From DATFGK01 sp046712825 (lineage in GTDB: Bacteria > Actinomycetota > AC-67), in NCBI GenBank assembly GCA_046712825.1, contig JBKKCR010000039.1, positions 1 through 9,650 of the forward strand: 9,650 nucleotides of DNA, in the 5' to 3' direction. Below are positions 1-4,526 of the stretch, in pieces; position 1 is the stretch's first letter, and the number at the start of each line of letters is the position of its first letter. The notes below the pieces were generated by a model. The model saw nothing but the letters and a program-made list of their open reading frames with translations. It was not told where the DNA came from and searched no databases. Both the position numbers and the translations under genes were made by a program.

Positions 1-11
1 GCTGGTTGTCT

Positions 12-85
12 GGGCCGCTAGCTCAACTGGCTAGAGCAGAGGCCTCTTAAGCCTAAGGTTCGGGGTTCGAGTCCCTGGCGGCCCA
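12..85 (+). tRNA. tRNA-Lys (anticodon CTT)
   Basis: A complete cloverleaf can be folded by eye. The 7-bp acceptor stem GGGCCGC/GCGGCCC is perfect (12-18 with 78-84), the D stem is GCTC/GAGC, and the T arm has CGGGG, loop TTCGAGT, then CCCTG. The anticodon loop CTCTTAA (44-50) gives anticodon CTT at 46-48, which reads AAG (Lys). The outermost anticodon-stem pair (39/55) is G-A, a mismatch; the other four pair. The discriminator base is A85. CCA is not encoded, so it must be added after transcription. Only 11 bases precede the gene, so its promoter is not visible. Confidence 0.95.
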
Positions 86-89
86 CGAC

Positions 90-117
90 GATGCCCGAGC
101 GACATCGCTCGGGCATC
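90..117 (+). terminator. Strong hairpin after tRNA-Lys, possible terminator
   Basis: GATGCCCGAGCGA (90-102) is followed two bases later by its perfect reverse complement TCGCTCGGGCATC (105-117). It lies 5 nt after tRNA-Lys and 33 nt before tRNA-Leu. There is no T-run after it, so it is either a U-less terminator, as is common in high-GC actinobacteria, or an RNA-processing structure between two co-transcribed tRNAs. The hairpin is seen directly; its role is inferred. Confidence 0.6.
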
Positions 118-150
118 ACGCTTGCACCCGGCGCTAGCCTTGAAGCGCAC

Positions 151-231
151 GCGAGAGTGGCGGAATGGCAGACGCGCAGGATTTAGGATCCTGTGGGGCA
201 ACCCGTGGGAGTTCAAGTCTCCCCTCTCGCA
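151..231 (+). tRNA. tRNA-Leu (anticodon TAG), island integration target
   Basis: This is a class II tRNA with a long variable arm (TGGGGCAACCCG region). The acceptor stem GCGAGAG/CTCTCGC pairs perfectly (151-157 with 224-230), and the T arm is GGGAG, TTCAAGT, CTCCC. The anticodon stem is CAGGA/TCCTG with loop TTTAGGA, giving anticodon TAG at 184-186 (reads CUA, Leu). The discriminator is A231 and CCA is not encoded. From position 180, in the anticodon stem, through 233 the sequence is repeated exactly at 2270-2323. The gene has therefore served as an attachment site, and the 3' half now present was restored by the incoming element. Confidence 0.95.
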
Positions 232-233
232 CG
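180..233 (+). repeat. 54-bp direct repeat, left copy (attL within tRNA-Leu)
   Basis: This copy is identical over 54 bp to 2270-2323. The flanks differ on both sides: G179 against A2269, and A234 against G2324. The block begins in the anticodon stem, spans the anticodon loop, variable arm, T arm and acceptor 3' strand, and ends 2 bp past the discriminator base. That extent is typical of the identity block left by tyrosine recombinases that use tRNA genes. Confidence 0.92.
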
Positions 234-280
234 AGGGGATTCGCATCTCATCGCGACCGCCGAGACCGGTAAAACTGGCC

Positions 281-303
281 CGACTTCTAACAATCTTCTA
301 ACG
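281..303 (+). repeat. Paired CTTCTAAC repeats, putative arm-type sites (unit 1)
   Basis: Two copies of CTTCTAAC are spaced 11 bp apart (CTTCTAAC-AAT-CTTCTAAC, 284-302), about one helical turn, starting about 50 bp inside the island from the 54-bp repeat. The 23-bp block at 281-303 recurs at 2353-2375 with one mismatch (296/2368), in the equivalent place after the second att copy. Paired, helically phased direct repeats beside the core are what arm-type integrase-binding sites look like. A regulatory role for the gene at 312 is also possible, because the block ends 9 bp before its start codon. Confidence 0.6.
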
Positions 304-311
304 AGGGCGCG

Positions 312-827
312 GTGACCGAGCAGGAACTCGCCGAGACGGGGCTTTCGGAATCGTTGGCCCGGCTACATGACCACGGAGATTCCGAGAAGGCGCTCATCCC
401 GCTGGCTGAGGTCCTCAGCTGGCTCTACGCGCTGGAGAATCTCCATCGCTCGCGCCTCGGGGATGAGCTGTACTTCCGCCACCGAAGGGGCGACCGGGAG
501 GGACAGGCGCTCGCCGGGCTCATGTACGCGCGCGGACTCGTCGCCCACCAGATGGCGCTCGTCGGAGTGTTGTTCTCTTGGCCGTCGAAGACGAGTACCT
601 TCGGAGGCGGTGGCCGACGAGGGGGAAGCACCATCATCGTCACGGGGGGCGGCTCGACGATGAACTGGAAGCCGCTCAGCGACCTTCCCGAACCCGGATA
701 TGACGAAGCGAAGCGTAAGGAAGACCGGCGACCCTGGTATCGAGAGCACGTCGAGGGCCGACTCGTCGTCGGACCGGTCGAGGCCGCGGCCAGATTCCTG
801 ATCGAGAACGTGCGTCAGGTCGTCTGA
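312..827 (+). CDS. Hypothetical protein with HEPN-like R-x4-H motif
   Basis: This encodes 171 residues from a GTG start, with GAGGG about 6 nt upstream as a plausible ribosome site. It is the first gene of the tRNA-Leu island and lies directly after the paired arm-type repeats. Residues 26-90 read as two or three helices. They include the stretch ARGLVAHQ at about 73-80, in which R74 and H79 form an R-x4-H pair. A Gly-rich linker (98-114) follows, then a segment with NWKPLSDLPEP (118-128) and YREHVEGR (143-150). I recall related uncharacterised actinobacterial proteins with an ARN-x-x-x-HQ helix followed by a W-x-x-x-x-DLP segment, but I cannot name a family. The R-x4-H pair could mean a HEPN-type ribonuclease fold; this is a weak inference. 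No signal peptide or membrane segment is seen. Confidence 0.72.
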   Translation: MTEQELAETGLSESLARLHDHGDSEKALIPLAEVLSWLYALENLHRSRLGDELYFRHRRGDREGQALAGLMYARGLVAHQMALVGVLFSWPSKTSTFGGGGRRGGSTIIVTGGGSTMNWKPLSDLPEPGYDEAKRKEDRRPWYREHVEGRLVVGPVEAAARFLIENVRQVV

Positions 828-911
828 TCGTCTTCCCCACGTCTTTCGGCTGATGAAAAGCGGAGAGGCCTCCGAAGAGGATCACCTAGCATCGCGCGCT
901 ACTCTCATGTT

Positions 912-1424
912 GTGAACGAAGGCGATCAGGCACCCAGAGCGGCCGAGCCCGTGCCTCCCTCCACGCCGGACCCCCCTCAATCCAAGAGACAGCGACTTCT
1001 CGGAGCTTTCATCCCTACCCCGATGTGGACCGAGGAAGAAATTCGAGCCGGATTCTCCTTCGCGCCGGAAGGCTCCTGGGCGCGTGCTCATTCTGCGGTG
1101 CCTCCCGTCATCGCTGGGGGGTTGATCGCCGTCGCGGTCGCGGTTGAGTGGAACATCCTTGCGGGTTTTGTAGCGGGCGTAGCGGGCGCAGCGATCACTT
1201 GGGTTGTGTTTCGCATGAGGATTCCCGGGCCCTCAGTCGGCATCACGAAACGCTCCATCATTTCGGACCTCTTGTACGGAGCGTTCGTCGGATACATGGC
1301 CACCGGGTTGTGGAATTGGATAGTCGGAGTCGTTGCAGGAGCCTTGTCCGTCGTCTTGAGTCTTCTCATCGCGCGGAGAGTCGCCCGATCGGTCCGCCGC
1401 GCAGACCCAGAAACAACTCCTTAG
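912..1424 (+). CDS. Small multi-pass membrane protein, unknown function
   Basis: This encodes 170 residues from a GTG start. No convincing ribosome site precedes 912, so the real start may be ATG at 1023 (residue 38). The N-terminal 40 residues are polar and Pro-rich. After a conserved-looking PTPMWTEEEIRAGF stretch (36-49) come hydrophobic segments at about 62-79, 81-101, 120-135 and 136-155, giving about four membrane passes. Arg-rich ends (RMRI at 101-104, ARRVARSVRR at 154-163) suggest cytoplasmic loops and tail. It is 84 nt downstream of the first island gene on the same strand and convergent with the next gene across a hairpin. I do not recognise the family. As a compact membrane protein on a mini-island it could be a membrane effector or simply unknown cargo. 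Confidence 0.7.
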   Translation: MNEGDQAPRAAEPVPPSTPDPPQSKRQRLLGAFIPTPMWTEEEIRAGFSFAPEGSWARAHSAVPPVIAGGLIAVAVAVEWNILAGFVAGVAGAAITWVVFRMRIPGPSVGITKRSIISDLLYGAFVGYMATGLWNWIVGVVAGALSVVLSLLIARRVARSVRRADPETTP

Positions 1425-1433
1425 GAAAGTAGA

Positions 1434-1453
1434 AGGCCCCTCGGAAGGGGCCT
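1434..1453. terminator. Bidirectional terminator between convergent genes
   Basis: AGGCCCCT (1434-1441), loop CGGA, AGGGGCCT (1446-1453) makes a perfect 8-bp GC-rich stem. It sits 9 nt after the stop of the plus-strand membrane protein and 9 nt from the stop of the minus-strand gene at 1463. Neither side has a long U-tract; the minus-strand side continues TCTACTTTCC. Confidence 0.75.
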
Positions 1454-1462
1454 CCGCAACAC

Positions 1463-2032
1463 CTAGTCGGCGACTCCCAGGAGCTCCCGCATCTCGTCCT
1501 CGATCGCTCGACGCATCTTCGGGGCCTCATCGCGGAGGGACTGATACGCCTCTAACCATCGGTCGATCGTCGGGGTCCCCGGGTGCCGAGGCTCCTGGCT
1601 GATCCGGAACTTCGTGAACGCTTGGAACAGGTGCTTGTCGAACCCTTCGATCTGCTCGCAGAGGTCGGCGTCGAGATAGATACGCGTCTCCAACAACCAA
1701 TCCCTGAAGTCGTTCGCGGCCGAGACGGCAGCAACCGTCCTCTCGTCGCGCGTCGGTTCCCCCGCGAGTTCCATGGGCTCAACGAGATAGCTGATGGCCC
1801 GTTCGGCTCGCACGAGACGTTGGTAGAGGGTCCCAAGGACTTCTGCCTGTTTCTGGTGGAGGCTCGTGAACCGGGTTTGCTGCCGGACAGCGGTCGTCTG
1901 GATTTCGGCTCGCGACCTCTCGATGTCCTTGTAACGCAGACTGGTGTAGAGGCCGCTGAACATCCCGACGATGCCTCCCACTGCTCCGACGCCGATCGCT
2001 ACGCCCTGTAGAACCTCCACAGTGCTTGCCAT
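1463..2032 (-). CDS. Membrane-anchored coiled-coil protein, unknown function
   Basis: This encodes 189 residues from ATG at 2032. That start is chosen over the longer frame (to 2191) because GAGGGAG lies 8 nt upstream and the extra 53 residues look non-coding. Residues 6-32 form one hydrophobic, Gly-rich segment (GVAIGVGAVGGIVGMFSGLY), probably a membrane anchor. Charged helices with coiled-coil character follow. A stretch LHQKQAEVLGTLYQRLVRAE (58-77), then EPMELAGEP and DFRDWLLETRIYLDADLCEQI, resembles uncharacterised proteins with an LHxKRAEVI-x-x-LY motif that I recall from bacterial accessory regions. No enzymatic motif is visible. It is transcribed toward the two other cargo genes, and a 7-bp palindrome lies 20 nt upstream. 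A sensor or scaffold at the membrane is possible but unproven. Confidence 0.75.
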   Translation of the reverse strand: MASTVEVLQGVAIGVGAVGGIVGMFSGLYTSLRYKDIERSRAEIQTTAVRQQTRFTSLHQKQAEVLGTLYQRLVRAERAISYLVEPMELAGEPTRDERTVAAVSAANDFRDWLLETRIYLDADLCEQIEGFDKHLFQAFTKFRISQEPRHPGTPTIDRWLEAYQSLRDEAPKMRRAIEDEMRELLGVAD

Positions 2033-2040
2033 CAGACCCG

Positions 2041-2047
2041 CTCCCTC
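2041..2047 (-). promoter_or_regulatory. Ribosome binding site deciding the 2032 start
   Basis: On the minus strand GAGGGAG sits 8 nt before ATG at 2032. No comparable site precedes the upstream in-frame starts, so this supports the 189-residue form of the coiled-coil protein. Confidence 0.65.
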
Positions 2048-2051
2048 ACCG

Positions 2052-2069
2052 CGACTGTTCCGACAGTCG
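2052..2069. promoter_or_regulatory. 7-bp palindrome upstream of the coiled-coil gene
   Basis: CGACTGT, TCCG, ACAGTCG is a perfect inverted repeat whose near edge is 20 nt from the start codon at 2032. It could be an operator or a leader hairpin of the minus-strand gene. It is not followed by a T-run, so a terminator is less likely. Confidence 0.35.
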
Positions 2070-2118
2070 GATTCTAGGGACCGAATACGACAGGATGACG
2101 CGCCGGTGACCCGTTCCC

Positions 2119-2138
2119 TTTCTAACGGGACTTCTAAG
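2119..2138 (+). repeat. Paired TTCTAA repeats, right-end arm-type sites
   Basis: TTCTAA occurs at 2120-2125 and again at 2132-2137 (TTTCTAAC-GGGA-CTTCTAAG), 12 bp apart. A related ATTCTAGGGA lies at 2071-2080. This is the same core as the paired repeats near the left end of the island, here about 130 bp inside the right att copy. The arrangement matches two arms flanking a recombination core; function is inferred. Confidence 0.45.
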
Positions 2139-2140
2139 GC

Positions 2141-2157
2141 TACGTGGTTATACGTGG
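2141..2157 (+). repeat. TACGTGG direct repeat with 10-bp period
   Basis: TACGTGG occurs at 2141-2147 and 2151-2157, one helical turn apart, next to the TTCTAA pair at the right end of the island. Helically phased short repeats at an element end often bind an excisionase or accessory factor. No such protein is encoded here, so this is only a candidate site. Confidence 0.35.
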
Positions 2158-2269
2158 GTGAACGAGACGCTTCTCGGCGTTGTTCGCGCACTCCGAATAT
2201 CGCTGCTCAGAGCCTACGCGAGCGCACGTGAGGCTATTCCTGATAACAGCCGCCCATGGGCTCGGACGA

Positions 2270-2323
2270 GATTTAGGATCCTGTGGGGCAACCCGTGGGA
2301 GTTCAAGTCTCCCCTCTCGCACG
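2270..2323 (+). repeat. 54-bp direct repeat, right copy (tRNA-Leu 3' fragment)
   Basis: This is an exact copy of 180-233: tRNA-Leu from the anticodon stem to 2 bp past the discriminator. The 5' half of the tRNA (acceptor 5' strand, D arm) is absent upstream, so this is a tRNA remnant and not a gene. It is the right attachment site of the 2,090-bp island. Because the paired CTTCTAAC-type repeat also follows it, it may equally be the left site of a second unit. Confidence 0.92.
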
Positions 2324-2331
2324 GGGCTTTT

Positions 2332-2353
2332 GCTCCTGCGACATACCAGGAGC
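2332..2353. repeat. Inverted repeat just after the second att copy
   Basis: GCTCCTG (2332-2338) and CAGGAGC (2347-2353) are perfect complements around an 8-nt loop, directly before the paired CTTCTAAC-type repeats. It could terminate transcripts entering from the tRNA remnant or be part of the att architecture. Unit 1 has no equivalent at the same place. Confidence 0.35.
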
Positions 2354-2375
2354 GACTTCTAACAATCCTCTAACG
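2353..2375 (+). repeat. Paired CTTCTAAC/CTCTAAC repeats, arm-type sites (unit 2)
   Basis: This 23-bp block differs from 281-303 only at position 2368 (C for T). It lies 29 bp beyond the second att copy, against 47 bp in unit 1, and the intervening spacers are unrelated. Conservation of this block between dissimilar flanks points to a selected protein-binding site and not to a simple duplication. Confidence 0.6.
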
Positions 2376-2421
2376 GAGGTCGCTTGCAAGGCTTCCGCCC
2401 TGGGAAGGAGGAGGGCTGCTG

Positions 2422-2964
2422 ATGTTCGAGCGAGCGCTCACGCTGTGGAAACAATATCTCACTCTCGAGGCGGGCTTCTGGGACGCTAGCGATCCGCGTC
2501 ACAGCCTGAGCGCGGAGGTCCGAAGACGCCTTGCCGAACTTGATATCTGTCTTGGGTACTTGAACCGAGCTCTGGAAGCGACTGGTCGGGTTGCGCCTAT
2601 CCCTCAGGCGCTGCCCCCATACCTGAGAGCATGGGACGAGACGCATCTGTTCACCGAGGTCTTCTATCTGATCGCATGGCGAGTGATCAATGTCACCGAG
2701 GCGAGCTTCGGTTTTCCGCGAAGCCTTCGGACGATCGGCGCTGCTCGTGTACGGCATGATCTCATCGAGCATCCAAAGACCTTGAAAGCGCACGAGCCGA
2801 GTTTGGTCATTACCGATGCAGGCCCGATCCTCCGAACGAACGTAGCGGCCATCAAACCTGACGGGAAGAGCGGCCCTACTGCGGAAAGCCTTGACCGCGG
2901 CCTCTTCGTAAACGCCGAAGAGCTTCGCGATCGGCTGGAGCAGCATCTGAAGTCGGTCCTTTAG
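2422..2964 (+). CDS. Hypothetical protein with HEPN-like R-x5-H motif
   Basis: This encodes 180 residues from ATG at 2422, with AAGGAGG about 10 nt upstream. The N-terminal half is helical and rich in Trp, Leu and Arg. Residues 75-95 (HLFTEVFYLIAWRVINVTEA) form a long helix. It is followed by AARVRHDLIEHPKT (107-120), in which R111 and H117 make an R-x5-H pair of the kind seen in HEPN ribonucleases (R-x4-6-H). The C-terminal part (DRGLFVNAEELRDRLEQHLK, 158-177) is again helical. No metal site or membrane segment is seen. It is the first gene after the arm-type repeats of the second unit, the same relative place as the R-x4-H gene at 312. A single-domain HEPN toxin or RNase is a possibility, but I do not recognise the family with certainty. 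Confidence 0.72.
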   Translation: MFERALTLWKQYLTLEAGFWDASDPRHSLSAEVRRRLAELDICLGYLNRALEATGRVAPIPQALPPYLRAWDETHLFTEVFYLIAWRVINVTEASFGFPRSLRTIGAARVRHDLIEHPKTLKAHEPSLVITDAGPILRTNVAAIKPDGKSGPTAESLDRGLFVNAEELRDRLEQHLKSVL

Positions 2965-3040
2965 ATACCGACGAATCCTCACAACTGGCGAAACCGGCTT
3001 GACGTGCTAAGCGTGCGAACCCGAGCGGGAGCCCATATCG

Positions 3041-3601
3041 CTAGGTGAGGTTTCCGCCCTTCAACCGATTGCAGCTCTCGCACAGCAGTTGGAGATTTCG
3101 GGCAGTGTTGCTTCCACCCATGTGGAGCGGGATGATGTGGTCGTACTCAAGGAGGTCGGTCCTTCCGCAGTTCACGCACTTCCCCTGATCACGCTGCCAG
3201 ATGAATATCTTCACATCGTCAGCGATCTGCGGGCGAGCCACGACCTGCTCTGCAATTGTTCGCTGTTCCATCGCCTGCACGGCGCGCTCGGTCTTCCGCC
3301 TCTCGCGAGCGCGCTTGTCGAGGACGCGAGCCTTGACTTCTTCAGAGTTTAAGCCTTCGTCTTCAACCCAGAAGACATCCTGGAACATCCACCACGTCTC
3401 GTCACCGTTCTTTTTATTCGTTACTGGGCGCTCGTTTTGCCGTAGGAGAAGGCTCCTTGACTCCTCTACGCTGAACGACAAAGAGAAGTCGTATCCGTGC
3501 CAGCCACCACCCGTGAGGAACTGCGTGATCACTGTTCCCTTTCGCCCTCGGAACCCGACCGGCTGGGTGATCAATATTGCGCTTTGCGCCTTGCGGAACA
3601 T
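3041..3601 (-). CDS. HNH endonuclease-domain protein
   Basis: This encodes 186 residues from ATG at 3601, preceded by a very strong AGGAGG site at 8 nt. An upstream GTG at 3652 would add 17 residues but would place this ribosome site inside the gene. The C-terminal 55 residues are a zinc-type HNH domain: C142-x2-C145, then LEYDHIIPLH (151-160) with D154-H155, GGSNTARNLQLLC (162-174) with N165 and N169, and C174-x2-C177-N178. The N-terminal half is unassigned; it contains DETWWMFQDVFWVEDEGL (67-84) followed by a basic, probably helical linker (86-110). Such proteins cut DNA in phage, intein and restriction settings. Here it is convergent with the R-x5-H gene on accessory DNA, which suggests mobile-element or defence cargo. 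The target is unknown. Confidence 0.88.
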   Translation of the reverse strand: MFRKAQSAILITQPVGFRGRKGTVITQFLTGGGWHGYDFSLSFSVEESRSLLLRQNERPVTNKKNGDETWWMFQDVFWVEDEGLNSEEVKARVLDKRARERRKTERAVQAMEQRTIAEQVVARPQIADDVKIFIWQRDQGKCVNCGRTDLLEYDHIIPLHMGGSNTARNLQLLCESCNRLKGGNLT

Positions 3602-3606
3602 TTCTC

Positions 3607-3617
3607 CCCCCTCCTCC
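3607..3617 (-). promoter_or_regulatory. Strong ribosome binding site for the HNH gene
   Basis: The minus strand carries a purine-rich stretch from 3620 to 3602 that includes AGGAGG about 8 nt before ATG at 3601. It decides in favour of the 186-residue form over the GTG start at 3652. Confidence 0.75.
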
Positions 3618-3636
3618 CTCCCTGCGCCGCGTAAAG

Positions 3637-3720
3637 TCAGGCGCGAAGGCACTCGGTCAGGTCAGCGAACAAGCGCGCTGCATCTAGCTGGTTGGCTTCC
3701 ACGTACACGAGGTGTTCCAC
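3637..3720 (-). CDS. Possible 27-residue ORF upstream of the HNH gene
   Basis: A GTG-started frame of 27 residues ends 35 nt before the HNH start on the same strand. The peptide (MEHLVYVEANQLDAARLFAD onward) is amphipathic and protein-like. The same frame is open upstream only to a TAG at 3739-3741 and has no clear ribosome site. It could be a leader peptide, the tail of a decayed gene whose frame was cut by that TAG, or chance. I list it because it is the only protein-like reading in this stretch. Confidence 0.2.
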   Translation of the reverse strand: MEHLVYVEANQLDAARLFADLTECLRA

Positions 3721-3920
3721 AATGCCGTCGACCTTCCCCTATGTCACAGAGTCCGCGAAGTACCAGACCCCCCAAAGAATAGTTCTTGGCGGGTCCGGAG
3801 TGATGCTCCTCTTGGTCCCGAAGCTCCTTCCGGCGCTTCCATCCACGCTTGCAGCTTTAGCCCGATCGGTTCTTCTTCCTTCCTCATCGCGACCCCCTTC
3901 GGTCGGCGGACCAACTTCGA

Positions 3921-4526
3921 CTAGCTCGACAACTGTCGAAGCGCCTCGACGACGCCTCTGAATGCCTTTCCGCGGTGGCTGATGCGGTCTTTCTCCTCCG
4001 GCGACAGTTCGGCCATCGTACGTCTGTCCCCTTCCGGCACGAAGATCGGGTCGTAGCCGAAGCCGCCGCTCCCTCGCGGCTCGGTGACCAACCTTCCTTC
4101 CACGGTCCCCTCGGCGATCGATTCCCCGGCCGGGGTCACGAGGACGGCAACGCAACGGTATCGCGCGGTTCGAACGGCCTCCGGCACGCCACGTACGATG
4201 TCGATCAGCTTCGTCAGATTCTCTTCGTCGGTCGCGGATTCCCCGGCGAACCGCGCGGACCGCGGCCCGGGACCACCATCGAGCGCGTCGACCTCGATCC
4301 CGGAGTCGTCGGCCAGCGTCGGGACGCCAGCGAATGCGGCCAACGATCGAGCCTTCAGCAGCGCGTTCCCCGCGTAGTCGGGCTCGGTCTCTTCCGGGGC
4401 TTCCCAACCGGTGAATTCGTCGGCGGATACGACCTGCAGCGGCACACCGGCCTCGGCGAGGATGGTGCGGATCTCTCGCAGCTTGCCGGGATTGCGACTG
4501 GCCAGCGCGACGGCGGCGGAACTCAC
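3921..4526 (-). CDS. rdgB: XTP/dITP diphosphatase (non-canonical purine NTP pyrophosphatase)
   Basis: This cytosolic enzyme hydrolyses XTP, ITP and dITP to the monophosphate and pyrophosphate, keeping deaminated purines out of nucleic acids. The 201 residues match the usual family length. Family motifs are in order: SRNPGKLREI (10-19) for substrate binding, DYAGNALLKA (50-59), LADDSGIEVDAL (71-82) with the catalytic Asp region, GGFGYDPIF (154-162), and ISHRGKAF (182-189). The GTG start at 4526 overlaps the rph stop by 4 nt (GTGA), so translation is probably coupled. It is the last gene of the operon and faces the tRNA genes across the accessory DNA. The rph-rdgB pairing matches M. tuberculosis Rv1340-Rv1341. 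Confidence 0.96.
   Translation of the reverse strand: MSSAAVALASRNPGKLREIRTILAEAGVPLQVVSADEFTGWEAPEETEPDYAGNALLKARSLAAFAGVPTLADDSGIEVDALDGGPGPRSARFAGESATDEENLTKLIDIVRGVPEAVRTARYRCVAVLVTPAGESIAEGTVEGRLVTEPRGSGGFGYDPIFVPEGDRRTMAELSPEEKDRISHRGKAFRGVVEALRQLSS

Larger units (their letters stand above)
180..2323. mobile_element. 2,090-bp tRNA-Leu island without an integrase
   Basis: The 54-bp direct repeats at 180-233 and 2270-2323 bound a unit whose repeat-to-repeat period is exactly 2,090 bp. The unit has paired short repeats near both ends (281-303, and 2119-2138 plus 2141-2157), which look like recombinase or excisionase arm sites. Its cargo is three small genes (312-827 plus, 912-1424 plus, 1463-2032 minus). 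I find no integrase, replication, transfer or phage gene in it. Known comparisons are cis-mobilizable elements (CIMEs) derived from integrative conjugative elements, and satellites moved by a helper's integrase. Mobility in trans is inferred; the att structure is seen directly. Confidence 0.82.
2324..3750. mobile_element. Probable second accreted unit, right end not found
   Basis: Immediately after the second att copy the sequence repeats the island pattern: a short spacer, the paired CTTCTAAC-type repeat (2353-2375), then a small plus-strand gene. An HNH nuclease gene follows in convergent orientation. The stretch ends somewhere before the conserved rdgB gene (stop at 3921); 3750 is a nominal boundary. 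I see no third copy of the tRNA-Leu 3' end on either strand between 2324 and 3920, so the unit has lost its right att or is a remnant. It has no integrase, which would fit tandem accretion at one tRNA with loss of mobility genes. Confidence 0.5.
3602..3920. other. 319-bp intergenic stretch between the HNH gene and rdgB
   Basis: I see no tRNA, third att copy, insertion sequence or clear terminator here. It holds the ribosome site of the HNH gene, a 27-codon open frame at 3637-3720, and a weak GGTC-GGCG-GACC inverted repeat at 3901-3912 just after the rdgB stop that could help end the operon transcript. A minus-strand frame of about 47 codons starting near 3884 has no ribosome site I can defend. 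The junction between accessory DNA and the conserved operon must lie within this stretch. Confidence 0.5.

Noticed and set aside
31..246. 71-residue minus-strand frame across both tRNA genes
   Set aside because: Its peptide (GPPGTRTPNLRLKR type) is the familiar artefact of translating tRNA antisense; both tRNAs fold well.
2140..2373. Frames on both strands across the second tRNA-Leu fragment
   Set aside because: The peptides (GRLELPRVAPQDPKS and ILWGNPWEFKSPLSH types) are standard tRNA-Leu translation artefacts, and the region is the att copy plus non-coding island end. I also looked for an integrase C-terminus here and saw no catalytic motif.
3073..3083. CTCTCGCAC match to the tRNA-Leu 3' end as a possible third att
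   Set aside because: Only 9 bp, inside the HNH-coding region (the Cys-rich CESCN motif), with no extended similarity; best explained by chance.
3883..3894. CTCATCGCGACC shared with 248-259 near the left att
   Set aside because: A 12-bp match is expected by chance somewhere in a GC-rich 10-kb window, and the similarity does not extend.
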